Part shown: positions 43,083 to 51,725 of the stretch, in pieces
Layout: each line of letters begins with the position of its first letter
Numbering within the stretch: position 1 is the stretch's first letter
Assembly (NCBI GenBank): GCA_049517655.1
Contig: JBEKRQ010000002.1
Location: 1-64,000 of the forward strand
DNA: 64,000 bases
Reading direction: 5' to 3'
From: UBA11358 sp049517655
GTDB lineage: Bacteria; Verrucomicrobiota; Verrucomicrobiia; Limisphaerales; UBA11358
Position numbers and translations under genes: made by a program
Notes under the pieces: generated by a model
Told to the model about the DNA's origin: nothing
The model's database searches: none
The model's input: only the letters and a program-made list of their open reading frames with translations

Positions 43083-43718
43083 TTATCTGCGGGTGATAAG
43101 CCGCTTTGCAAACTTCCCAATTTTTCGCGCCATACGGGTGAACGGGTTTAATTGCCCATTGCGCCGCCGGGTCTCAAGCGGATTTTGGGATTGCGGATTG
43201 TCATTAAAAGCGTCAGGGAAATTTGTCGCCCTTGCTTCGCCTGTAAAAAGTGAGTCCATCGGAATCTGCAAGGCTTTGGCAACGAGAACCAAATCGTAAT
43301 CTTTTACGCGCGTGCGCCGCGTTTCAAGATTGGCAATGATTTCGCGCGTCATGGGCGCACCCATTGTTCGGATGACCCCGGCCAGTTTGCTTTGACTCCA
43401 TTTTCGGTTGCGTCGGAATGCCTGAATTTGTTGGCCGGTCAAATTTCTGATTCTCGCCAGTGCCGACGCAGGTTTGGATTCGGGTTGGCCGCCGATGGGC
43501 GGTAACAGGTTGGTGATGTCTGCTTTAAGAATATGCGCGAGGACGGGAATAAAGCGCGCGGGCACGTCTATGCGGCCAATTTCGTAACTGGCCAACTGGC
43601 TGCGTGAGACGGCAAATCCGCGCGCTTGACACGCAGCGGCGAGTGACCTTTGCGTCCAGTGGCGTGAGCGGCGCAATGCGCGAAGACGAAATCCAACTTT
43701 GGAAAGAGTTTTTTTCAT
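43083..43718 (-). CDS. Tandem XRE-domain regulator (XRE 5)
   Basis: 211 residues with two HTH domains: FRLRALRRSRHWTQRSLAAA with SRSQLASYEIGRIDVP, and IQAFRRNRKWSQSKLAGVI with TREIIANLETRRTRVKDYDL. The C-terminus is basic. The start at 43718 is 8 bp after the coupling-protein stop, so it is the last gene of the DNA-processing operon. Double-HTH proteins may bridge two half-operators, for instance the arms at 42940-43059. Confidence 0.8.
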   Translation of the reverse strand: MKKTLSKVGFRLRALRRSRHWTQRSLAAACQARGFAVSRSQLASYEIGRIDVPARFIPVLAHILKADITNLLPPIGGQPESKPASALARIRNLTGQQIQAFRRNRKWSQSKLAGVIRTMGAPMTREIIANLETRRTRVKDYDLVLVAKALQIPMDSLFTGEARATNFPDAFNDNPQSQNPLETRRRNGQLNPFTRMARKIGKFAKRLITRR

Positions 43719-43726
43719 AAGAGGAA

Positions 43727-45187
43727 TCAAAATAATTTTCGCCACAACGGAAACCACTGGGCGACTTGCCCGTTGGGTTCAAGCGGTGGCAGCGTCATCC
43801 GTCGAAATCCCTTTTCACAATGCACCAGCACACATTCATGGTCGCGGAGATTGCGGAGTTGATACGGCTTGATTTTGTGTTCTTCGGCTTCGGAATAATT
43901 CACGTTGCGCCTGCCGGCGCTCGAACCCCAGGAGCGTTTGAACACGCGCTTCTTGCCGAGAAAATCCGCCGCCTGAACCGCGTCGGCTTCATCGGCGGAA
44001 CGGAAAATCATCCGATTGCGAAGATTCAACGTCAGCACTTTGGATTTGTCGTTGCCCAACGGGGGAATGAGTGAAGTGGTGGACTGCGCGGCGGCAACGA
44101 TGGTGGCGCCCGCCTCGCGGATCACGTCCACGCAGTTGTAATCGCTCGTGCCATCCTCGCTGGCGGTCATAAACCGCTGCGCCTCGTCCGCCCACAGGAT
44201 GAGCAGATTGTTTTTGCCACGCTGGTTTTTGGCCTGATCGAACCGGCGCAACGCATGATGGTAAAAAAGCAGCTTCAAAAATGTGTTCACATACCGCCGC
44301 TCGGTCTGGAATTTCTGCGGCATGGTCACGAGGATGATTTTGCCCTTATCAATTTCCGAAAAATCGAACGTGCTGTTTGCAACGCAGAAAATTTCGGCCA
44401 CTTCGGGTGTCAGGAAGTATTGCAGGTAGTTGCCGATGGTTTCGCGGACGCCGCCAAGCTGCTCCGCCGGCTGGTCGAGGAAACGGTGCTTGAAATGGAA
44501 ATTCAGGGCATAGCGGCGCGGTGTCTGCAAAGGGAGTTTATTCAGAAATTCCAATTCCTCGTCCAGCTTCGGCTTGCTGGAAAGCACGTCCAGCGCGCCG
44601 GATAGTGTCACGGGTCGTTGCAATTCGGCGAGCAATTCCAGCGCATAAGCGATGTGGGTTTGCGCCTGATTCTTGAAAAAGCCCTTATCCCCGCCCTGGC
44701 CGAGGCTGGTGGCCGTGTCCACCACGAATTTTGCATACGTTGTGAACGGAATGCTGCGGTCGCCGGTGAGATTGAACCGATGCAAGGCTTGTCCGGCCTG
44801 GCCGTCAGCCTGAATTTGCAAATGAATCAAGTCGTTTTCACGCTCGTAGTGCCGCGCCATCGCCGAGAGTGTTTCCCAATAAACGCCTTTTTCGTCAATG
44901 CACAGGCCGCCCCATTTTTTCTCATTTTGAAATACCTGATGCGCCAGTTGATTGATGCCGGAAGTGGTTTTGCCGGAGCCGGTGTCGCCGGTGATGAGCC
45001 AGCCGCGGCAGAATTGACTGCGTTTCCAAGTCAGACCGCCAAGTCGGGCGACATGGCATTTGCGCGACAGCAACAGCCGCCCGGCGATGATGAGCAGCAA
45101 AATGGCGTATCCGATTCCAAAAGCGCGCAACGATTTGGACAACGTGGGAATGTGAAATACAGGAAAGAGGGTAAAATCGAGTTTCAT
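43727..45187 (-). CDS. virD4: Type IV coupling protein (VirD4/TraD-like)
   Basis: 486 residues. One membrane segment near 20-42 (AFGIGYAILLLIIAGRLLLS), Walker A LITGDTGSGKTTS, Walker B LLILWADEAQRFM, and REAGATIVAAAQSTTSLIPP, a T4CP/FtsK-like motif. Coupling proteins hand relaxase-bound DNA to the T4SS. It is at the short end of the family and lacks an extended N-terminal periplasmic part. It overlaps the upstream gene by 4 bp. Confidence 0.88.
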   Translation of the reverse strand: MKLDFTLFPVFHIPTLSKSLRAFGIGYAILLLIIAGRLLLSRKCHVARLGGLTWKRSQFCRGWLITGDTGSGKTTSGINQLAHQVFQNEKKWGGLCIDEKGVYWETLSAMARHYERENDLIHLQIQADGQAGQALHRFNLTGDRSIPFTTYAKFVVDTATSLGQGGDKGFFKNQAQTHIAYALELLAELQRPVTLSGALDVLSSKPKLDEELEFLNKLPLQTPRRYALNFHFKHRFLDQPAEQLGGVRETIGNYLQYFLTPEVAEIFCVANSTFDFSEIDKGKIILVTMPQKFQTERRYVNTFLKLLFYHHALRRFDQAKNQRGKNNLLILWADEAQRFMTASEDGTSDYNCVDVIREAGATIVAAAQSTTSLIPPLGNDKSKVLTLNLRNRMIFRSADEADAVQAADFLGKKRVFKRSWGSSAGRRNVNYSEAEEHKIKPYQLRNLRDHECVLVHCEKGFRRMTLPPLEPNGQVAQWFPLWRKLF

Positions 45188-45519
45188 AGAAATTTTCCGA
45201 TGAGAAAACCGGCGATGGCGGCGGTGACGGTGGCAATGATGGCAATTGGCAATTCCACCGCCCGGATTTCTTTTGTTGCACGTTCCTTCAAAATTTTTGC
45301 CGCTTCCGTCAAGGCCGTGATGTCGTTTTCAAATTCTTCGAGCGAGGGCATTTGCCGGTGGCGAATTTCATCCCAATGGTTTTGATGAATCCGAAACAAA
45401 TCCAGCAACAGCCAAATGGTGTCGTCGTCCCTGACTTTGTGCTGCTCTGTCCATTTGGCGATGGCCTGCAAAAAATCCTCGTCAAAATCAGGCGGTGTTG
45501 GTTGGTCGGACGCGCTCAT
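45184..45519 (-). CDS. Small tail-anchored protein next to the coupling protein
   Basis: 111 residues: soluble helical part (FDEDFLQAIAKWTEQHKVRD, EFENDITALTEAAKILKERA) and one C-terminal membrane helix (LPIAIIATVTAAIAGFLIGK). Overlaps by 4 bp with both neighbours. It could anchor the ParA-like ATPase or the coupling protein in the membrane. Family unknown. Confidence 0.65.
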   Translation of the reverse strand: MSASDQPTPPDFDEDFLQAIAKWTEQHKVRDDDTIWLLLDLFRIHQNHWDEIRHRQMPSLEEFENDITALTEAAKILKERATKEIRAVELPIAIIATVTAAIAGFLIGKFL

Positions 45520-46214
45520 GATTTTGCCGGAAGCAATAATTCGGCGACGGATTCAATTTCCGAGTAGAATTTGCGCTGCCATGTTTGCAGCCGCTGACGG
45601 TCCAGCAAATGCAGATAACCGTCGGCCACGGCGGGCGTGATGGTGAGATTGTTGTGGCTCAATTCCTCCACCAGCCAGGGCTGCAATTTGCTCATGGTGA
45701 TTTCCTTCGCACCAAGTTCTTTCAAGCGTTTGCGGATGACGGAATGATCAAAAATGAGAAAATCGTTGCTGTGAACCGTGTTTCGCAGCACGACGTAGGA
45801 GCAAACGTTTTTGAGCTTGTCGGTGATGCGGTTAAGCTGGTCAATACTGTCGGACTCCTGATTGACGGGCATGACGAGCGTGAGCGCGGCGGACAGGTCT
45901 TTGAGCGTTGGCTGCAAGGCAATCTCGTCGAAATAATTGAAAAACACCTCGGTGGACGCGGCACGGCAGTCCACGACGACGAGATCGGTTTTTTCCAGCG
46001 CGCGAATCATGGTGTCCAGGCCGCGCGGATGGGCCAGATCCAAAAATTGCACGTCGTCGCCGTGAAAGCGTTTCAGCGTGGAATTTTCATTGTCGCAGTC
46101 GCAGGCGACAAATTTGATGTTCTTGTCCTTGAGGTATTGGACGAAATTGACGGCAAAGAAACTTTTGCCGACACCGCCCTTGCCGTTAAAAATCAAATCG
46201 AGGCGTTTGGTCAT
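45516..46214 (-). CDS. ParA/VirC1-like ATPase
   Basis: 232 residues. Deviant Walker A FNGKGGVGKSFF with the signature Lys, LVVVDCRAAS as the Walker B region, and VMPVNQESDS. No HTH. Encoded between the coupling protein and relaxase genes, which fits a VirC1-type role in bringing the relaxosome to the secretion channel; element partitioning is the alternative. Coupled by overlap to both neighbours. Confidence 0.82.
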   Translation of the reverse strand: MTKRLDLIFNGKGGVGKSFFAVNFVQYLKDKNIKFVACDCDNENSTLKRFHGDDVQFLDLAHPRGLDTMIRALEKTDLVVVDCRAASTEVFFNYFDEIALQPTLKDLSAALTLVMPVNQESDSIDQLNRITDKLKNVCSYVVLRNTVHSNDFLIFDHSVIRKRLKELGAKEITMSKLQPWLVEELSHNNLTITPAVADGYLHLLDRQRLQTWQRKFYSEIESVAELLLPAKS

Positions 46215-46666
46215 ATTTCTTCTCCGGGTGGCAACATTTCAACTTTGGCGATGCGCGGCCCGCGCGACGCGAACGCCGAAGTTTCGGCTGGCATGGTTGT
46301 TGGTTTGCTGGTTGTGGCCGGCGCGGGCGGCAACTTGGTTTTGGCCGAAGCATCCGGCGTGGTTTTTGGCGAAGCAGGATGGTTGGCATGACGCGAAGCA
46401 CGCCTCTTGGCGGATGACTTGTGGACGAGCCTCTCTTTCAGAACGCGATGACAGAAGTTGGTGACACAGGTATCGGAAGCGGGAATGCCGCTTTGGGTGA
46501 GCAGTTCACCGATGGCGCGATAGGAGATGCCGCGTTTGCGAAGCGCGGCGATGTCATCTTTGAGCGTCAATAACCGCGAAGCACGCGACTTGGCAGTATG
46601 CGTGTATTCCGACGCGGCAGCGCGAAAGCGATTCAATGCTTCTTGTGAGATGGCAGCCTTGTTCAT
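46211..46666 (-). CDS. Putative DNA-binding accessory protein
   Basis: 151 residues. The N-terminal half has a possible helix-turn-helix: LKDDIAALRKRGISYRAIGE, SGIPASDTCVTNFCHRVLKE. The C-terminal half is a Pro/Ala/Thr/Lys-rich low-complexity tail. Such proteins near relaxases often bind oriT or assist a ParA-type ATPase. The start at 46666 is chosen over a long upstream extension, which is Cys/Ser-rich and not protein-like. Confidence 0.6.
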   Translation of the reverse strand: MNKAAISQEALNRFRAAASEYTHTAKSRASRLLTLKDDIAALRKRGISYRAIGELLTQSGIPASDTCVTNFCHRVLKERLVHKSSAKRRASRHANHPASPKTTPDASAKTKLPPAPATTSKPTTMPAETSAFASRGPRIAKVEMLPPGEEI

Positions 46667-46865
46667 AGGCGACGAAGCATGAGCGAGGCGACCGGGTTGG
46701 CGGCAAGCGAAGCAGTTGGCGAGGCACTTGACGAAGCAACCAGGTTGGCATGAGGCGAAGCACGAATGTGCGCGGGTTCGCTTGTGGCTGACAGCGCATT
46801 GGCGTGGCAGCGCGCGAAGCGCAGAATCCTTCCCGTCGGAAGGGGTAAGGCTTGTTTTGTAAAAA
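46667..46865. repeat. Repeat-rich intergenic region next to the relaxase module
   Basis: About 200 bp with several degenerate copies of GGTTGGCATGAGGCGAAGCA-type words (GCGAAGCA, TTGGCG, GACGAAGCA), one related copy lying inside the preceding gene near 46380. A hairpin-like TTCCCGTCGGAAGGGG occurs near 46829. No ORF is credible. Candidate oriT or operator array. Confidence 0.45.
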
Positions 46866-46874
46866 AGTTCATTC

Positions 46875-47378
46875 TCATACTGATTGCGCCACTCGCTGCT
46901 TCTGCTGTTGCAGCAGTTCTTCACGCCAGTTTTGAAGCTGCGTAGAGACCTTTTCGATGTGGCTGGTTTGTTCGATGGTTCGGGCTTCGATGTGCGCCGC
47001 GTATCGGTCGCCCAATTCAGTTTCCGGCAGTTGCATGACGGAGTGCGTGGCCTGGTCATTAAGCCGTTGGTCGAGCACCTTCAAAACTTCGATGGCGGTG
47101 CGTAATTCGGCGGTGGTGGGTTGCATGGTGATACGGGGCTGTTCCGGGGGCCGCGTGGCAGTCTCCCGGATGGATTTGATTTGTTCGGCTGTGAGGGGGT
47201 GTGCCCAGGGAGCATCCAAGCCAAGCCGGGTGGCGGCTCCCTCGGCGGCGATTTTGGTTGGCGCGGCGACAACAGCGCGCAACGGATCGCCCATCTCGCG
47301 GGCATACTCCCGGTCAGTGAAGTAAATGCCCCATAGTTGATCGTCCGGCTTCGGCGTTGGCAACGTGGACTGGTTCAT
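46875..47378 (-). CDS. Hypothetical protein divergent from the relaxase gene
   Basis: 167 residues, soluble. DQLWGIYFTDREYAREMGDP, then an Ala/Thr-rich stretch and long C-terminal helices ending WREELLQQQKQRVAQSV. First gene of the leftward DNA-processing operon. It starts about 40 bp from control block B. A relaxosome accessory role is possible from position only. Confidence 0.6.
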   Translation of the reverse strand: MNQSTLPTPKPDDQLWGIYFTDREYAREMGDPLRAVVAAPTKIAAEGAATRLGLDAPWAHPLTAEQIKSIRETATRPPEQPRITMQPTTAELRTAIEVLKVLDQRLNDQATHSVMQLPETELGDRYAAHIEARTIEQTSHIEKVSTQLQNWREELLQQQKQRVAQSV

Positions 47379-47415
47379 ATTCATGCCGCCAATTGAACCA
47401 GCTTTTTCCGGTCAT

Positions 47416-47457
47416 CCTGTGCGGAAATCGCACAAGATGAAAACCGGGTTCTGGCAC
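47416..47457. promoter_or_regulatory. Shared transfer-control block B (inverted repeat plus GGCAC)
   Basis: CCTGTGCG-GAAAT-CGCACAAG (47416-47436) followed by GATGAAA and, at the same 17-nt spacing as in block A, GGCAC. The relaxase GTG start is 11 nt further. It lies between divergent genes, as block A does. Confidence 0.72.
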
Positions 47458-47467
47458 ACTGTCCTTT

Positions 47468-50278
47468 GTGGTCACGGCCAAGACGCAATATAATTTGAAG
47501 AACGCAAAGGCATACTTTGAGGAGCATCTTTGCGTGGGTGAGTATTACAATGAGGGGCAGCGGGTGACAGGCCAATGGTTCGGCCTGGGTGCGGAACGGC
47601 TGGGTTTGACCAGTCAGGTTGGCGCGGAAGCGTTCCTGCGTCTGTGTGAAAACCGGCATCCGGCATCCGGCGAGACATTGACTCAACGGTTGAACACCAC
47701 CCGAAAGGATGAAGCCAGCGACAAATCAGCCAACCGCCGGATTTTTTACGACTTCACTGTCTCGCCGCCCAAGTCGGTTTCGGTCGCGGCGCTGGTCGGC
47801 GCGGATAACCGGATTCTGGAAGCCCATGCCCAAGCCGTCCGTTTGGCGATGAAAGAATTTGAGGCGTTTGCCACCACGCGCGTGCGGATCGGCAAGGCGG
47901 ACTATGACCGCGCCACCGGCAATTTTGTCGCCGCCACGTTCACACATGACACCTCCCGCGCCCTGGACCCGCATTTGCATACTCACTGTGTTATTTTTAA
48001 CGCGACTTTTGATGCCGTGGAAAATCGCTGGAAGGCGTTGCAAAATTACGAACTGTTGCGTGCGCGGAAATATGCTGAAAACGTCTATTACCATGAACTC
48101 GCCCGCAAACTGCGCGGGTTTGGCTACGAAATTCGTAATCTGACGCGCGGCGATTTTCATATCGAAGGCATTTCGGAAGAAGTTTGCGAACGCTTTTCCA
48201 AACGGGACGCGGAAATTGACAAGGCGCTGGCGAAGCTGCTCGCCGAAAAGCCGGAATTGGCGAGCAAGAATTTCAAGGCGTTGCGCGCTCAACTGGCGGT
48301 CGAGACGCGCGCCAAAAAGCAAAAGGATTTGAGTCGGGCGGAATTGCGGCAACTATGGAACTCACAATTGAATGAAGGCGAGCGCGCCGCCTTGCGCCAG
48401 TTCCCGAACCATTCGGAAAAAGCCACTGGCAGCGGAATGAGCGCAGGCGAGGCCGTCCAATGGGCCGAGGACCATCTGTTCGACCGCAATTCGGTCGCGC
48501 TGGAATGCCAATTATGGCAGCAGGCGTTGGAACGGGGACGGGGTGAAAATTTCACCCTGGCTGAACTCAAGGAATTCACGCGCCGGCGTTCGTATATTCG
48601 CAACCCGGAACGTCCGGCTGAAGTGACGTTGCGCGAAGTGTTGTCACGGGAACTGGAGATTGTCCAGACCGTCAAAGATGGCGTCGGCAATTGCCGGCCA
48701 CTGGTGGAGCATTCCTACACGGCCAATCCAAAACTGGATGAGGAGCAACGTCTGGCTTTGGACGCGCTGCTGCGCTCCACCAATGCCGTTTCTCTTTTCC
48801 GTGGCGGCGCGGGCACGGGCAAAAGTTTTGTCCTGCGCGAGCTGGTCGGGCATGTCCGGCAATCGGGCAGGCGCGTGGTCGTCCTCGCGCCGCAACGCCA
48901 GCAAATCGTGGACATGGAGCGAGACGGTTTTCCGTCGCCGACAACAGTGACAAGTTTTTTACTCAAGCGTGAGTTGGTCGAGGGTGCGGTGGTCGTGGTG
49001 GATGAGGCCGGACAGATTGGTGGTCGCCAAATGGCTGAACTGCTCCGGCTGGCGCGCGAGCGAAATGCGCGGGTGATTTTGTCGGGCGACACGCGCCAGC
49101 ATGGAGCGGTCGAGGCGTCCGATGCGTTGCTGGCCATTGAGCGGTATTCCGGCGTCAAGCCGGTCGAGCTTCATACAATCCGCCGCCAAGACCCGGCGCT
49201 TGGCCGCAGTAAAAAGGAGAGTTCCGAAATCAAGCGGTATCGCAAGGCGGTGGAAGTGGCGGCGGCAGGCAAACTGGCTGAATCGTTTGAACGGTTGGAC
49301 AAAATGGGGGCGGTGATTTCCTGCGGATTGGGTGAACAGGCGGACAAGCTGGCCGATGAGTATGTCCGGCTGACGGAAGAAAAAGCTTCCGCCGTGGTGG
49401 TGTCGCAGACCTGGGGGGAAGTGCATCGCGTCAATTCAAAGGTGCGGGATGCGCTTAAAGGAAAAGGGTTGCTCGGCGCAAATGATGTGATGGTGCAGGC
49501 ATTGGATAAAATGGATTTAACCAACGCGCAAAAGCGCGACAAGCGATTTTATCCGCAAGATGCGGTGATTGTGTTCAATCAGAAAGTGCGGCAAGCCGAA
49601 CCGGGGATGCGCGGAAAACTGACGGCAATCCGTGAATGCGGCATCTTTGTCGAGATTAACGGAAAAGATGTTTTGGTTTCAAACAAGGTGCTGGATAAAA
49701 TCAACGTCTGCCTGCCGCGCGAAATTCCCGTCGCGCAAGGCGACAGATTGCATCTCAAGGCCAATCGCAAGCTGGCCTCCGGCGCTCGCGTCACCAACGG
49801 CGAATTGGTTGCCGTCAAATCTGCCCATGCCAACGGGAAAATTGAACTGGCTGACGGCCGCATCTTGGACAAAACTTTTCGTGAATTTCTTCCCGGCTAT
49901 GCTGTTACGTCCTATGGTTCACAAGGTAAGACCGTGGATTACGTTCTCTTTTCCGATTCCACCGTTAAGGCGGCTACCAACGCGCAACAGTGGTATGTCA
50001 CCATTTCGCGCGGGCGGCGCGGCGTCCGCATTTTCACGCCCGACAAGGAGCAATTGCGCGAGAATCTGGCGCGTTCCGGCCACAGGCCGTTGGCGTTGGA
50101 ATTTGCCGGTGGCCTGCGCCCGTTCCATCGCAATCCGCTTTGGGACCGGCTGCATGGGCATCTCCTGCGGTTCGGCCAGCGCGCTGCCGATACGTTTTGC
50201 CGTTTGAAACAACCCCGGCGTCATTCTCAACCAGGACAAAAAAATGAACACCAAACCTCCCGAATGTTACACCACTGA
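47468..50278 (+). CDS. MOBF conjugative relaxase-helicase (TrwC/TraI-like)
   Basis: 936 residues. The N-terminal TrwC domain has the metal-binding His triad in HDTSRALDPHLHTHCVIFN and an N-terminal Tyr (TAKTQYNLKNAKAYF) as candidate nicking residue. The helicase half has Walker A FRGGAGTGKSFVL, VVVVDEAGQIGGRQM and the C-terminal VTSYGSQGKTVDYV and YVTISRGRRGV motifs. It nicks oriT, stays on the 5' end and unwinds the strand for transfer. The start is GTG at 47468. It is the first gene of a rightward pair and overlaps the next gene by 35 bp. Confidence 0.93.
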   Translation: MVTAKTQYNLKNAKAYFEEHLCVGEYYNEGQRVTGQWFGLGAERLGLTSQVGAEAFLRLCENRHPASGETLTQRLNTTRKDEASDKSANRRIFYDFTVSPPKSVSVAALVGADNRILEAHAQAVRLAMKEFEAFATTRVRIGKADYDRATGNFVAATFTHDTSRALDPHLHTHCVIFNATFDAVENRWKALQNYELLRARKYAENVYYHELARKLRGFGYEIRNLTRGDFHIEGISEEVCERFSKRDAEIDKALAKLLAEKPELASKNFKALRAQLAVETRAKKQKDLSRAELRQLWNSQLNEGERAALRQFPNHSEKATGSGMSAGEAVQWAEDHLFDRNSVALECQLWQQALERGRGENFTLAELKEFTRRRSYIRNPERPAEVTLREVLSRELEIVQTVKDGVGNCRPLVEHSYTANPKLDEEQRLALDALLRSTNAVSLFRGGAGTGKSFVLRELVGHVRQSGRRVVVLAPQRQQIVDMERDGFPSPTTVTSFLLKRELVEGAVVVVDEAGQIGGRQMAELLRLARERNARVILSGDTRQHGAVEASDALLAIERYSGVKPVELHTIRRQDPALGRSKKESSEIKRYRKAVEVAAAGKLAESFERLDKMGAVISCGLGEQADKLADEYVRLTEEKASAVVVSQTWGEVHRVNSKVRDALKGKGLLGANDVMVQALDKMDLTNAQKRDKRFYPQDAVIVFNQKVRQAEPGMRGKLTAIRECGIFVEINGKDVLVSNKVLDKINVCLPREIPVAQGDRLHLKANRKLASGARVTNGELVAVKSAHANGKIELADGRILDKTFREFLPGYAVTSYGSQGKTVDYVLFSDSTVKAATNAQQWYVTISRGRRGVRIFTPDKEQLRENLARSGHRPLALEFAGGLRPFHRNPLWDRLHGHLLRFGQRAADTFCRLKQPRRHSQPGQKNEHQTSRMLHH

Positions 50279-50600
50279 TACGCAGGCGCGCTGCCTGCGC
50301 GTTCAAATGACAGCAAGCCGTTGGCTCGTGCTGCCGCTGGATCAGTTCGTTTTTGCCGATCTGGACAGCGAGGGCAAGGAACAAAAACTGCGTCTGGTTT
50401 TTGCCACGCATGAAATTTTGATTTCCGGCCACGTTTTGCAGCGGATTGAAACGGCCATACACCGGCTGGAATTGTCCGGCCTGATGAAATTGCCGGAGAA
50501 ATATCATGCGCTGATTGCCGAAAACCAGCCCAGGATTCGGGAAATCGTCGTGACTGAAACCAAGCCCGGCGATTCACAGGCGCAGGCGGCACTAAATTAA
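50244..50600 (+). CDS. Hypothetical protein coupled to the relaxase
   Basis: 118 residues: SRWLVLPLDQFVFADLDSEG, VFATHEILISGHVLQRIETA, ENQPRIREIVVTE. No export signal. The start lies 35 bp inside the relaxase gene, so translation is coupled. Family unknown; a relaxosome helper is possible. Confidence 0.65.
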   Translation: MNTKPPECYTTDTQARCLRVQMTASRWLVLPLDQFVFADLDSEGKEQKLRLVFATHEILISGHVLQRIETAIHRLELSGLMKLPEKYHALIAENQPRIREIVVTETKPGDSQAQAALN

Positions 50601-50618
50601 AAGCGCCAAGGTTTTTCC

Positions 50619-50948
50619 TTACGCTGCCTTCGGCAAGCTCTTTGGTGGCGGAAGCTCACCCGATGCCTTGACCATTTCGTTGAGAAGCTGTTTGAAATCT
50701 TGCAAGCCGGTCGCGGGAATGATGATTGAATTGCGTTTGCCGCCTACGTCCTCGGCGATTCGCAAAAAACGGCCACGCGAATTTTCCTTGAGCGTCAGGA
50801 GAAATGATTTGCGTTCAATTTGAATCTGCTCGGCTTTAAGCGTGTCTTCCTGAACGAATGGACGCGGTGGCTGTGGCGCATGAGATTGCTGATACGGTTG
50901 GCGATAAGGCTGGCGGTGGAAGGGCGAGGGGCGTTCGTTTGAAATCAT
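50619..50948 (-). CDS. PUR-domain DNA/RNA-binding protein (DUF3276-like)
   Basis: 109 residues. A Gln/Pro/Tyr-rich N-terminus (HRQPYRQPYQQSHAPQPPRP) precedes one PUR repeat: ERKSFLLTLKENSRGRFLRI, AEDVGGKRNSIIIPATGLQD. PUR-alpha-type domains bind single-stranded nucleic acid. Encoded convergent with the relaxase pair, it could coat ssDNA during transfer. Start at MISNERPSP (50948). Confidence 0.78.
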   Translation of the reverse strand: MISNERPSPFHRQPYRQPYQQSHAPQPPRPFVQEDTLKAEQIQIERKSFLLTLKENSRGRFLRIAEDVGGKRNSIIIPATGLQDFKQLLNEMVKASGELPPPKSLPKAA

Positions 50949-51009
50949 AAAATTCGCACGTTGCTTCTGACGTGCGCCAGCATGACAAACTTCATTTCTG
51001 CCTTCAACT

Positions 51010-51528
51010 TTATTTATAGAGTGCAATGGCGTCATTGATGCTCACCACGATTTTTTCAATGTAAGCCTTGTTTTTGGAAGTGAGCACTTGGATTTCGCCC
51101 GCCGTGCTCGAAAGACAGACATGATACGTAGGTTTTGCCCTGCACATTCCAAAGATAGTTCCACTGACAATGATGCCGGCAGCGGTGTAGGCGATGATCG
51201 CCGATGGAGAAATTCCACCGTATGAAAGAAATTCCCCGGTGAAGAAAATGATGATGCCAACAAAGAGAAGCAGGATTGCCCCTAAAACTCCTGGCGGTGT
51301 GTATGTCATGCTGACTGACGTAATGTTCCGTAACGCATAGGTCGTTCCTCCAACAACCACCCGTGTCGTGGTCACAGCCACAACCTTGTCCAAATATATC
51401 TTTTGTTCTTGCGGCGGCACAGGCAACGGCGGCGGCACAGGCCGCTGTTGTGGTGCGCCGCAATGAGGGCAGGCAGCCGCTTCCGTGCTGACGGATTGGC
51501 CGCATTCCTTGCATTGGATTAACGCCAT
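51010..51528 (-). CDS. Zinc-ribbon membrane protein (DUF6232-like)
   Basis: 172 residues. N-terminal zinc ribbon CKECGQSVSTEAAACPHCG, a Pro-rich linker, then KIYLDKVVAVTTTRVVVGGT/TYALRNITSV as in DUF6232 proteins, and two membrane helices (AILLLFVGIIIFFTGEF and SAIIAYTAAGIIVSGTIFG). Function unknown. It is in the right-end cargo next to the integrase, and the 197 bp between it and int show no gene. Confidence 0.7.
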   Translation of the reverse strand: MALIQCKECGQSVSTEAAACPHCGAPQQRPVPPPLPVPPQEQKIYLDKVVAVTTTRVVVGGTTYALRNITSVSMTYTPPGVLGAILLLFVGIIIFFTGEFLSYGGISPSAIIAYTAAGIIVSGTIFGMCRAKPTYHVCLSSTAGEIQVLTSKNKAYIEKIVVSINDAIALYK

Positions 51529-51725
51529 AGGCTGACACAAATACACATTGGATTGACGAATGAAAAGTCAACAAAGTGATTGCACAAAATCGCGGGTGGC
51601 CTTGCCTTGATTTTGCTTCGGCCTGCGGTCCGGCGAACGGAAAAGTGAAGTTGCGTTTGCACAATGGAGCGTGATTCGCTTCATCGTGCAAACGCTTTTG
51701 TGTCGGTTTCTAAATGTCCACCGGC

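Noticed and set aside
46667..46862. CRISPR-like array
   Set aside because: Repeated words are short and degenerate with irregular spacing, and no cas genes are present.
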